A stretch of 64,000 bases of DNA from Hysterangium stoloniferum. Its lineage: Eukaryota > Basidiomycota > Agaricomycetes > Hysterangiales > Hysterangiaceae. The notes below the pieces were generated by a model. It was given only the letters and a program-made list of their open reading frames with translations, ran no database searches and was not told where the DNA came from. How positions within the stretch are numbered: position 1 is the stretch's first letter; each line of letters opens with the position of its first letter. The stretch covers positions 62,001-126,000 of the forward strand of contig WHVD01000080.1 in NCBI GenBank assembly GCA_015178975.1, given 5' to 3'. Below, one piece after another: positions 19,500 through 28,552 of this stretch. The translations under genes and the position numbers were made by a program.

Positions 19500-20770
19500 G
19501 CAGATTGAGAAAGAAGCGGCAAATGAGAAGGACGGATATGCTGAAGTTGCCATTGAGAAGTTAGGTGAAATGTCTGCGGTAAATACTTGCCAACTCTCCA
19601 AGGTTATGCCGAAATTTGTAAATAGGGCCTTATTAGATTTGAGATGAGTATGTGGTATTAAAATGACAGAGGATAAAAGATATTCACTGAGGTAAACTTG
19701 GAAGAGTATTAGTGTCAATGCAAAAGGGAAGGAGCAGTAGTCCCAAACCTTATTCGTAATCATGATCTGCAAACTCCATATAAAAATTACGCTAAAAAAT
19801 CAAAATCAAAACTTCATCAACTAAACTCAGGTTAATTCAGTACTGACAGAAATCGGAGGACACCTGCAATTAATATGAACAGGGTCGTAAGAACATGTAG
19901 GCTCGATTGCTGGGGTAAATACCTTGTTGTACAATTAGATAGGTTACAGATCCCTTCCGCAATTCTTTAATATCTCTTAGTAGCCTAATCGTGCCGATAG
20001 TGTGGAATAAGGTGGTGAATAATATGAGCCCATCAAATATAATTGTCAATGCGCTTATTGCTGTGACTGTGATGGTCATATCAATTGGAGCTTTCCAGGC
20101 ATATGAAATGGACTTCTGTACTCCTGTTTAATACTGTTATTAGTTACGTTGTTCTAGTGGATTGAAACGCACAGTTTTGTACTGATCGGTGAAATACAAT
20201 CATCATGGGCTGCGATAAACTATCACGCTCATAAGTCTACCAATCCACAGACACAGTGCTAATGCGTAGACACACCACACGGCAGCAAATTTGGGCGATA
20301 TATATCAACGATATCGGTGTTGAAATGTATTTCTTCTCTCTGCTTATGGCGTAAACCCTTGCCAGTAATATCCCTGCCATGCATGCATCCTTGGTTGAGT
20401 GATTTTGAGCAAGTAAATGCTAAATGGATTGATCACCATGTGCAGTAAGTGTCGATACAGTGTCCAGGGCTTGCACAGTCCGGAACATGGAATTACATTT
20501 CCTATGGCCAACCGGTAAACAACTCTTATGAGGATTCAGAAAGTCCCACGCACTATCAACTGCTATCAGTCGCTGGAGTATTTTCAGGCCCACCTCACCA
20601 CGCACCTCTAACGATCTATCCGCCAAATCGAGGACCACAGAACATATACACATAATTATGGCTGAATATCGGGCAACGATATACACCATTGATGTTAGTC
20701 TGATCCTACTCTTCCATACAAACTGGATTTCCGCTGGAAGAGTCAAAATTGTGTCATAAATAAGCAGAAC
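19500..20770 (-). CDS. multi-exon membrane protein, DUF6533-like
   Basis: Minus-strand exons suggest a multi-pass membrane protein of the kind common in Agaricomycetes. An N-terminal segment near 20746-20600 reads TLPAEIQFVWKSRIRLTSM followed by a hydrophobic stretch, like the start of DUF6533 (E-x-x-x-x-W... RY). Near 20290-20215 a hydrophobic exon reads FAAVWCVYALALCLWIGRL. Near 20085-19925 another reads ALTIIFDGLILFTTLFHTI and ends VQQG. A GT-AG intron follows (GTATTTACC...TTGCAG), then VLRFLSVL and another candidate intron ending TTTTTTAG near 19793. Exact exon ends, and whether the gene is intact, are uncertain. Function of the family is unknown. Confidence 0.42.
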
Positions 20771-21254
20771 TGTGATGCCCGTCTATATAGTGCGGTAAAC
20801 AACTGCGACTGCTTGTAGACGGACCTAGTGCTGTGATATCGGTGTAAGTGTTAAGGTTACTTGAAACCTACAGTCAGCGTTGTGTGATGACACGGCCAAA
20901 GGTAAGTAGTTACTGTGAAATTGCTTTTTGAATAGCCGCTCTCTGAAGAGATTCCATGTAAGATAATGATAAGTATCAAGGCTGGGTAGCTCTTAGCTGC
21001 TCAAGAAATTAAATTAGCAGGATTCACGGTGCACTATAGGTAGTTGACTGCAGGTGCTCAATAAGAAGCAACTCTAGCCAGTCTGTCCCTCCGGGGCTGC
21101 CGTCTCCTAACTGCCATCTTCCATCTGTTATCTACTGTCTTCCATCTGTGGCAGATCAATGTAATCTACAGGAATCATTAAACATGCTGATGTCACGTGT
21201 TTTGTTGGACCGACTTTGCACACATTTGTGGAGTCGAGTTGTAACCGTGGTAAA
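20771..21254. other. no gene recognised; upstream of membrane gene, boundary of GyD remnant
   Basis: No long frame is present. CCATCTGTTATCTACTGTC-type short repeats occur at about 21110-21145. Homology to GyD gag begins only after about 21255. Confidence 0.35.
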
Positions 21255-22810
21255 GCTGCCTGTACACATCCCCGGCACGCCGGCACCTATTGGTCCGTAC
21301 GCTCGCATTCGCGCCGCTGCCCCGAACGACTTCAATGGGGACCGCTCTTCTGGGAGGGCATTTCTCACTAACTGTACCCTCTATTTCTCCCTCTGTGCTG
21401 CTCAATTCCCAAACAAGCAGGCCCATATACATTGGGCCCTCTCCTACATGAAAACAGGCTGAGCTGCTGCCTTTGCACAGCATGTTGTTAGTGCCCAAGC
21501 TTTGGGAGCTCCCCTATTTAGCTCATGGGGAGACTTTGAACATGAGTTCAGATTGCGCTTCTGCCCTCAGGATGAGGAGATGGTGGCCCTCACCAAGTTA
21601 GAGGGAACTGGCTACTTCCAAGGCTGCCATCTTGTTGATGATTACATCAACCAGTTCAAAGAACTGATTACTCAAGCAAGGTACATGGAAGGGTGAGCAA
21701 TTGTCATGAAATTCAGAAGAGGCCTAGACAAGCATTTTCAGGACTGCATTGCTGAGCTGGGCTCTGACTGCCCCTCCAATGAAGATCTCCTGGCCTGGTA
21801 TGAGGCAGAACATCACTTTGACACTAACTTGGCAGCTAACCAAGCATTCAACACTTCAGGGTGCTCTTCAGTGCCATCAGGTCCTCCTCTGCATTGTCCT
21901 ATTCCTGCTCTGAGCAGACCTGCACCAGTGCCAGCCTCTGTCTATGCACCACCTCCAGGCCTTGTGAAGGGTATGCATATATGCATAATTGGACAGTGGA
22001 TTAATATGCATATTATAGTACTTTATTATCTAGTTTCTATTCCTTTTCTTTAATTCTCTATATCCTTCAAGCATACCCGTATTTCTTAGTTCGAAGTCTT
22101 GTGTATACCTATTGGCGCTCTTGGCGCCAAAAGACAGACATCTTTTTACCCAGCAGACACCACCTCGTAAATGACCCAGACGTCGAATAGCGAGAGGTGT
22201 CAAGGGTAACGTCTCAACTACCTATAAAGGTAGTGTTTTCTTGCATACTAACAGACTTTGAACTCGAACCGCGAAGATCGAGTTCCACTCTAAGGTCTTT
22301 GCACTCATCGACACTATAGTCGACTCGCGCTACTATCTCCTTACTTTAGATATTCAGCCTCTCGTTGATTATCTATTTTACGTCTAGCTACAAGTTTTAC
22401 CATAAAGGTCAACTCTTTCATTCTCTCATTCTAGCTGTCAAGAGCAACTGTACAGTTGCTCTTGTGACGCGTAGCGTGTCTCCTTGCTAGTACTGTCAGT
22501 CTAGTAATCTACAGTATTGTACTGAACGGTCAATACCTGCTAATAGTAGTTGAGTAAACACTACACTTTGTATATTGAACGGTTAGAATCTATCGACTCT
22601 TCACAGGCATCCATCCCGTCCATTCCCCATGCCTGCACAGAGCAGTGCCAACCTCCCTGTACCTATGGTGGTAGATACCCTCAGGTGCAATAATAGTGTG
22701 CCAGGGGCCTGCTATCATTGTGGCAGTCTGGAGCATTTAGTTAAAGACTGCCCATATGTTTTTGATGTTTGGGCTATCCCAGTTGAGGAACAGGTGTCCA
22801 TGTTAGTATT
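21255..22810 (+). pseudogene. GyD-type gag fragment, decayed, split by a solo LTR
   Basis: The translation matches GyD gag at 37520-38420. Shared landmarks are PIGPYA-IRAAAPNDF, RAFLT-CTLYFSLCAAQFP, KLEGTGYFQG, MKFRRGLDKH, and after the solo LTR the zinc knuckle CYHCGSLEHLVKDC (about 22710-22751). The frame is single but contains TGA at 21460-21462 and 21694-21696. Several arginines of GyD appear here as Cys, His or stop (for example QDCIAELGSDC for QDRIAELGSDR), the signature of CpG-to-TpG change. The 5' end, LTRs and pol are missing. Confidence 0.85.
21963..22605 (+). mobile_element. solo LTR, GyE family
   Basis: This 643-bp LTR (TGTGAAGGGTATGCAT...CGACTCTTCACA) has the same length as the 5' LTR at 54890-55532. 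Flanks are GGCCT (21958-21962) and GGCAT (22606-22610), a target duplication with one mismatch. It interrupts the gag fragment. Confidence 0.88.
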
Positions 22811-22839
22811 AAGAACTGAAAACTGACTAATATCAGTAG

Positions 22840-23040
22840 GCCGATGGGGACTGATCAGAAGGACTTGGCTTCAGCTTATATGCTGCACCCTCGCACCTAG
22901 CTGTCAGGAGTCCTTAAATTTCAGACAGGTGAAGACTAGTCCTAATGAGTGCCTCTTGGTGAGTTACTGATTGGGACCAAAGGATAAGTCGGGTGTTGGG
23001 CCAAGGGGGTCAGAGCTGAGAGTGGGCGAGTGCATGTGAA
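22840..23040 (-). repeat. diverged LTR fragment related to GyC
   Basis: GGCTTCAGCTTATATGCTGC and AGTCCTTAAATTTCAGA align with the minus strand of the GyC LTR (compare 4240-4275 and 9450-9470) at roughly 70% by eye. Ends are not defined. Confidence 0.45.
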
Positions 23041-23325
23041 GACGGAGAGTGGGATACTTAGAGTAAGACTTCTAGAGATATATGTGGGTGTGAAGAGTGG
23101 TGGAAGTTCTGACCATTCTTGTGAAGAGTGGTGGAAGTTCTAACCGTTCTATATACGAAGAATATCGACTGTTTAGGTACAACACTAAGATGTATTGACT
23201 GTCGAAGTCTAATACAGAACGAACGCGTATTGACTACTCAGTTCAATACGGTAGAAGGAAGTAGCTATCTAGAATAAGGTAGAGAGCTAAAACAAATAAG
23301 TAGAATCAACTGTCTAGTGCGATTC

Positions 23326-23557
23326 TGTTAGAAATGGGAAAATACAATATCTATATGTGACAGACTGTTATAAGACCCAGGTTTGCCATCAGTTATATAA
23401 ACTGTTATAAGAGCACAAGTTGGCATCATAAGTCCTTATATATATGTATACTAGACTATAGGTCCAGTAGCTCAGTGGTTAAGAGCACCTACATATAAAG
23501 CCAGGAGGTCCTTGGTTCAATCCCAGGCTGGGTCAATTCTTTTCTATGCCTTTAACA
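23326..23557 (+). mobile_element. T2: 232-bp LTR-like element with internal tRNA-like gene, TSD GATTC
   Basis: It begins TGTTAGAAATGG and ends CTTTAACA; GATTC lies at 23321-23325 and 23558-23562. The first 135 bp contain two copies of an AT-rich unit starting CTGTTATAAGA. The 3' part is a 75-nt tRNA-like sequence followed by TTTT. The last 24 nt match the end of T1, so the two are one family. There is no coding capacity. Ends and duplication length show LTR-integrase insertion. It may be the solo LTR of a larger unknown element or a complete minimal mobile unit. Confidence 0.78.
23461..23535 (+). tRNA. tRNA-like sequence inside T2 (probably not a functional tRNA)
   Basis: The acceptor GGTCCAG/CTGGGTC pairs at all seven positions (two G-U), the D stem is GCTC/GAGC, and the T stem CTTGG/CCAGG encloses TTCAATC. 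A box TAGCTCAGTGG (23468-23478) and B box GGTTCAATCCC (23514-23524) fit the pol III consensus, and TTTT at 23540-23543 can terminate. The anticodon arm is imperfect: stem CCTAC against GCCAGG has a mismatch and an extra base around loop ATATAAA. That argues for a tRNA-derived promoter unit, not a decoding tRNA. Confidence 0.6.
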
Positions 23558-23986
23558 GATTCTGAACGACTGCTCGAGAGTAAAGTAGAGTACTAGAGAG
23601 TCGAATAATAGAATAGCGTGGATGTGGTCCACACGAGTAGCGATAAGGATTGAGTTTCGACTGGTACAGTTCGAAACTCTGATAGAGTTCATAGCTAAAG
23701 CCTGTCTGTGACAGTCGAGACGATACACCAATCACAACTTACAGGACACTAATGGGTGTCTGGGTAAGTCATGGTTGCGGTGTAAAAAATGTCTGAGTTT
23801 TAAACTACGGACGCTAGAATACATAAGTCTGGCGTGTGTGTGCCCACAAGAGTCGATGTACCACATACATAGGTCGTCGAACTAATTATAGATATAATAA
23901 AAGAGAGAAAATAGAAATAATAAAGGAAATATAGTAAGAGCTCATCCGACTATATTTCCTGAGTGTATTTCGCCATACCTCTCACA

Positions 23987-26255
23987 GTGCCCCCCAGGTC
24001 GAAGAGCTATGTCAAAGAAGATGTCAAAGGATGCTTGGAACTCCTCCCCATGCGTCCTGCAATGAACCCCCAAGGTGTAGATAGCATTGCCCCAGGCGAG
24101 ACACTTGGCACGAAAGGAAAGAGCGATGTCCTCCCACCTCGAAGTGTCATTGGCGGATGTCAACCCATCCAGTTTTTGGATCGACGAGACCCAGCGACCG
24201 TAGGCCTTCTGGCGCATTCGAATTATGGCGCGAACACGATCAGCGGAAGCGTCAGTTATACGGGCAATGAGAGGGGGTCGAGGGTGTAGTGGTGGCAGGG
24301 TAGGAGTGATGAGCGGTGTGGAGCTCATGTCTCCCCCAGAGGGGATTCCTCTCAAGGTGTCCAAATCCGGCAACAGTTGCTCCAACAAGTCAACGAGGTC
24401 CACTGCAGAGTGGGTTGGTGTGTGGTCAGGAAGAACACAAGAAGAGTTGACAAGTAAGGACCGAAACATGGAAAGTTCCACCCGTTCGATATCCTCCACT
24501 AAACACAGCTGTTCCTTAGGGTCATTGATGCATAAATAAAATGCGCTCATGCAGTCCGACAACGTGAGAGACCTGCTATACCCCTGGATATGCCCTTTAA
24601 GAAGGGGGTGCCACAGGGTTGGTCCCAGTCGCGTTAATGTGCATCCCACAGTGAAGATGTCGGAGGGGTAATTAATGGACACGCGCATCCAACTTGACTG
24701 GAAGGGGTGGGAGGGGCCAGCCGTATCCTCAGAGTGGAGGGGAGAGGACGGCTGTGGCGGGGGGCTGCAAATGGGGTGGGCCGGGGGGGGGTCCATGACA
24801 AGGGGCTCGTCAGCCTGAGTATCGGCTCTTCGTTTCCCTTTCACTTTTTCGTTTAAGGGGGGAGGCTCCTCGAAGGCTTCCATTGCCAGGGGGGGGTTTC
24901 TTGGAGACGTCTATGGCTGAGAGAGGAGCTTCGAGGACTTCCTCCATAGGCATTGTGAGAACTTCCGGGATAGGGTGATCAATATCCATTAATGTATCGT
25001 TAGGATGCTGAATGGGGCTTCCCAGAGAAATGCAAGGGGAGTAGGGAGAGGCGGGCAGTGGACTCCGCGTTGTCAAGGAAGTGAGGGGAATGTTAGACAC
25101 CGCAGGGACCAAAGGCGTCGGAGTAGAGTGGGAGGCGACAAGAGGGTCAGGTGACGTGCGGAGGGGTGAGATTGGCTGCAGTGCTGGAGGAGGCTTGGGT
25201 ATGGATGAGGACGGTGATATAAGAGAATGTCCTGCGAAGGGGAGGGGTAGTGGTATAGGGGGAAGAGAAGGCAGCTCGGAGGATGGTATAAGACTTCCCG
25301 ATAGCTCCAAAAAGGGTGTAAAGCGCTGTAATGTGGGTATGGAAGAGACCGGCGGAGGTGGAGGGAGATGAGAGGAAGTGGATGGGGTTGCAGAGTCTGC
25401 TGGACGATACCCTCTCCAAACTCTGACAGAAGTTGGTAGCTTTCATTGTTGGTTAGGATCACTCGTGAAGAAGTGAATGTTGTCAGGGAGTAGGAAACCT
25501 TCATGGCAGTCAGCACCAAGGTACTTGCTTTCGTAGGTGGGGTAGCGAGATTGGTTGTCCTCCGAGTCAGATGAAAGATCACCGGGCCCCATCCAGTAGG
25601 TCCGTTCCTGAGGTCCACGTTGTGAAAGGGATCTGGGAGGTAATGCAACTCCATCTCCACGTCGCAATGCAATGCTTTGTAATTTGATCCTCCGTACTTT
25701 GTCCCAATCGTAGAAGGTTACCCCATCTTTTCCTTTCCTACTTTTTTGTCCTACACTCCGAATACATGGCGTGCCCCCGTCGCTGCAATCCGTTTCAGTG
25801 AAATCCATCCATTTATGACCCGAAGGGGGAGCGATGATTGAAGGATTATCGTGCCCTTCCATTTTCCTCCATTCCTGCCGTGTCCGCCTTGAAGGGACAT
25901 TATCCCTAGCCCCCATCCTCCGCTGTCCTTCCAAGTACTCCTCTCTCCTCTTCTATTTAAGCGTTTTCAATTCCTCCTGAACCTGCGCGGAGAAAGCCTC
26001 AGACTGCTGTTTCTTTTTGATCTCCTCTTCGGTAGAAGGGAAAATATTACGAGAAGGTGGTGGGGTTTCGCTCCATGTTCCCGAGAGAGCCCCTCAAGTA
26101 TTAGAGGACCATGGTACAGCTTTTGAAACGGAGTCTGTCCGTGTAGGATTCGTGGACGATGAGGTCTCCTCCACACGCTCGACAGTTTCTGTTCGAGGTG
26201 ATGGGGCTGAAGGAACTGTAGTTTGAGGTTGAGGTATTCTTTTAAAATTGGGAAT
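23987..26255 (-). pseudogene. third ORF (ORF3) of the TGTG gypsy group, nearly full length
   Basis: The minus-strand frame runs about 750 codons from near 26255 to the polypurine tract. One frame holds to about 24890 with three nonsense codons (TGA 26096-26094, TAG 25955-25953, TGA 25445-25443). A shift at a C8 run (near 24895) then moves to the frame ending at the LTR. The layout is an N-terminal PNFKRIPQPQ motif, a charged segment, a conserved central block (DFTET, GGTPCIR, FYDW, RRIKLQ), a proline/serine-rich stretch with MDIDHP, and a C-terminal globular-looking block (SWMRVSINYPSDIFTVGCTL ... FDIFFDIAL). No protease, RT or integrase motif is present. The central block recurs at 63770-63930. 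I do not know the function. Its position resembles env or accessory ORFs of other gypsy elements, but no signal peptide or transmembrane segment is visible. Confidence 0.7.
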
Positions 26256-26480
26256 TCTTCACGAAGGTGTGAGCATTTTGCCTTTCCAAGGGACTTGACT
26301 GCTTGAAGTTCGAGTTACCTTCCATTTGACCAGATTCGCAACGCTCAGCGTGCGAGGAGTTCCAGACAGCCTTTTGCGAAGTTGCGAATGTTGACACCTC
26401 GCAGCTGTATAGTTAGAATTTCGTATTTGAATATAAAGATTTTCTTCGTAGGGAAAGTACGGTCCGGCTCGGATCACCAC
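26242..26480 (-). other. primer site, leader and gag-start stub of the derivative
   Basis: After the LTR end at 26481 comes the GyA/GyB/GyE primer-like sequence, then a leader that closely matches 1510-1277. An ATG at 26325 begins MEGNSNFKQ as in the 1355 gag, but a TAA at 26244-26242 ends it after 27 codons, where the sequence passes into ORF3. This is the junction of the deletion that removed gag and pol. Confidence 0.7.
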
Positions 26481-26747
26481 TGTGAAGAGTGGCGGAAGTT
26501 CTGACCGTTCTATATACGAAGAAATGAGTAGAAAGGAAGGATATTGACCTATTCGGTGCAATATAAGAGAAAGTGAGAGAAAGAGCATGAGATGACGAAG
26601 GAGTCAACGAGTGCGATGGTTCGAGTGGAGGCCTCGACTATTACAGTTCAAGGCCAGAAGTGTTTAGTAGTTCAGATATTGCTACTTATGTAGTAGCTGA
26701 CACGTTACCCTGATCACCGCTCGTAGTACACCTAGTTTGTGTCTTAC

Positions 26748-27291
26748 TGTTACGACCCATTCCCGGATGTTTCAATATCCGACTTCTGGTCTCCCACTCC
26801 CGACTTCCGATCCCTGACTTCCGACTTTGACCTCCGACTACGGAACATCATAGTTACCGTATCATCCGTATTCTTCCCTTGTTCCGCATTTGGTAATTTG
26901 TCCGTTGACAAGTATTCACTCGTTTGTTTGTTATATTCCTGTTACGGAATATTGCCTTCCTAATATGTCTTATTGTATTTCCGTTTTAAGAACACTTCTG
27001 TTTCCGTCTTATTATGGTCTTAGTTTGTAGTACAATAACGAGCAGACTTATATTAGTTTCCGCGAATTTGTACTTTACCTTAGATCTGATATCGACTTAG
27101 TTTCTTATTCCTTCTCCCGTCTTTCTGTACGCTCGATATTCGGAACTCTTCGGAACTCTGAATATCTGTAACTCCCATCACAAGTCTCACCTCCGAAATT
27201 AAGGACATTGAGCGTTTGCGTAGAGGCGCAGCACATAAGCTGAAGCCGACGTCCTGACCCTATCTAGTTGTTCCCGACACGGCACTTAACA
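26748..27291 (+). repeat. GyC 5' LTR
   Basis: A TTATATTA box (27048-27055) lies about 30 bp upstream of AGATCTGATAT (27082-27092), the predicted start of the transcript deduced from the self-priming site. The two independent clues agree. Confidence 0.9.
27082..27092 (+). promoter_or_regulatory. predicted 5' end of GyC RNA, pairs with primer site
   Basis: AGATCTGATAT is the exact reverse complement of 27294-27304. In Tf1-type elements the first 11 nt of the RNA fold back on the primer site. Confidence 0.65.
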
Positions 27292-27293
27292 GT

Positions 27294-27304
27294 ATATCAG
27301 ATCT
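27294..27304 (+). promoter_or_regulatory. GyC self-priming primer binding site
   Basis: ATATCAGATCT begins 2 nt after the 5' LTR and pairs perfectly over 11 nt with the LTR at 27082-27092. No TGG start expected for a tRNA 3' end is present. Confidence 0.72.
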
Positions 27305-27325
27305 CAACTCTGCGACTCGCTCATC

Positions 27326-28552
27326 ATGGGTCCCAAACGCAAAGCTGCCAAAGGACCATCCCAACTTCAATCCCCGTTGCAACTTTACACCACTCAACCT
27401 GAAACCCCAATTCAGCCGACAACATCAGCTTCAGTTGAAGAAGCTACCGAGGAGGTTACCGAGGTAACAAAAGATCCCAATGTTCCCCACACTTCCGACA
27501 ACGAAGCAGAAGATCAGCCGGAGACATCGAAAAAGAAATCTTCCGACGAACCGACTGAAATATTGTTTATCAACTCCATTGTGAAATTCGCTGACTATTT
27601 GAAATCTGCTGAGGATAGCAAAGAATCATCCCGCACCGGAGTCAAAGAACCTGAACCTTTTACCGGCAAGGATCCGAAAAAATTGAAGAATTTCCTTCTC
27701 CAATGCCGTTTCAGTTTCCGTGATCGACCCAATGCTTTTAAATCCGACAGTCGAAAAGTCAATTTTGCGCTCTCTTATCTCAAGGATACCGCTCAGGATT
27801 GGTTCGAACCTGGACTATCCGGAATATCCGATGAGACACCCGTATGGCTTGACGACTGGGATGCTTTCGTGGAAGAACTGGAAACTAATTTTGGACCTTA
27901 CGATCAATCCGGCGAAGCAGAAAATGAACTAATGACGCTCAAGATGAAGGACAATCAACGAGTTTCCGATTATCTCGTCAAGTTTAATACCCTTGCCGCA
28001 CGATGTGGATGGGACGATTCCGCCCTCAGGCACCATTTCTACATGGGACTTCCGTCATGCCTTAAAGACGAAATCTGCAAAGATGGAAAGCCAAAAACTC
28101 TCCAACTCATGCGGATGAAAGCTCAAACATCTGATGCCCGTTATTGGGAACGAAAAGCCGAGGTTTCTCGAGAGAACCCGACGGAACGTTCTCAGAACAA
28201 CAAGGCGTCGACTAGCAAGTCTTCCGGCAACAACTCAGGCAATAATACCGGCTCTGGCACTAATACTGGCAAATCAAATTCCGACCGGAAGAAAGACAAG
28301 AAATCCAACAAGGAGAAACAGTCAACTTCCGACAAACCCGACATTTCCCATTTGTTGGGTACCGACGGTAAACTCACCCCGAAGGAGAAACAACGGCGTA
28401 TGGACAACAACCTCTGCCTTTTCTGCGGAAAAGGTGGACACAAGGTTTCCGACTGTACCGTTAAATCTAGCTCTTCCAAGGCTCGCGCGGTAACTTCCAC
28501 TACGACTACAACGTCTAAGGAAAAACCCGCCACGGAGTCGAAAAAAGAGTAA
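27326..28552 (+). CDS. GyC Gag
   Basis: This 408-residue protein is the structural Gag of the chromovirus. The N-terminal third is acidic and low complexity. The central part is a retrotransposon-gag/capsid fold region (about 115-270, with LKNFLLQCRFSF, DTAQDWF and MTLKMKDNQRVSDY). Then come an Asn/Ser/Lys-rich linker and a zinc knuckle CX2CX4HX4C (CLFCGKGGHKVSDC, about 362-376). The frame is uninterrupted. It starts with the first ATG after the primer site. It ends at TAA 28550-28552, just after an A6 run where pol takes over in the -1 frame. Gag would assemble cytoplasmic particles packaging the RNA. Confidence 0.93.
   Translation: MGPKRKAAKGPSQLQSPLQLYTTQPETPIQPTTSASVEEATEEVTEVTKDPNVPHTSDNEAEDQPETSKKKSSDEPTEILFINSIVKFADYLKSAEDSKESSRTGVKEPEPFTGKDPKKLKNFLLQCRFSFRDRPNAFKSDSRKVNFALSYLKDTAQDWFEPGLSGISDETPVWLDDWDAFVEELETNFGPYDQSGEAENELMTLKMKDNQRVSDYLVKFNTLAARCGWDDSALRHHFYMGLPSCLKDEICKDGKPKTLQLMRMKAQTSDARYWERKAEVSRENPTERSQNNKASTSKSSGNNSGNNTGSGTNTGKSNSDRKKDKKSNKEKQSTSDKPDISHLLGTDGKLTPKEKQRRMDNNLCLFCGKGGHKVSDCTVKSSSSKARAVTSTTTTTSKEKPATESKKE
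28540..28546 (+). promoter_or_regulatory. candidate -1 ribosomal frameshift site between GyC gag and pol
   Basis: GAAAAAA occurs in gag as ...G AAA AAA GAG TAA. The pol frame is -1 to gag, is open from 28519, and has no good ATG near its start. Slippage of tandem Lys codons by one base would produce Gag-Pol. The heptamer is not the classical X XXY YYZ type. Confidence 0.5.

Larger units (their letters stand above)
23120..23986 (-). repeat. GyB-type 3' LTR, minus strand, carrying T2
   Basis: Without T2 and one TSD copy the LTR is 630 bp, identical in length to the intact GyB LTR. A second 31-bp copy of its terminal sequence lies just outside (23089-23119), beginning TGTGAAGAGTGGTGG. Confidence 0.88.

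Noticed and set aside
24225..24539. Plus-strand 104-codon frame opposite ORF3
   Set aside because: It is a shadow of the minus-strand ORF3, which has conserved homologues.
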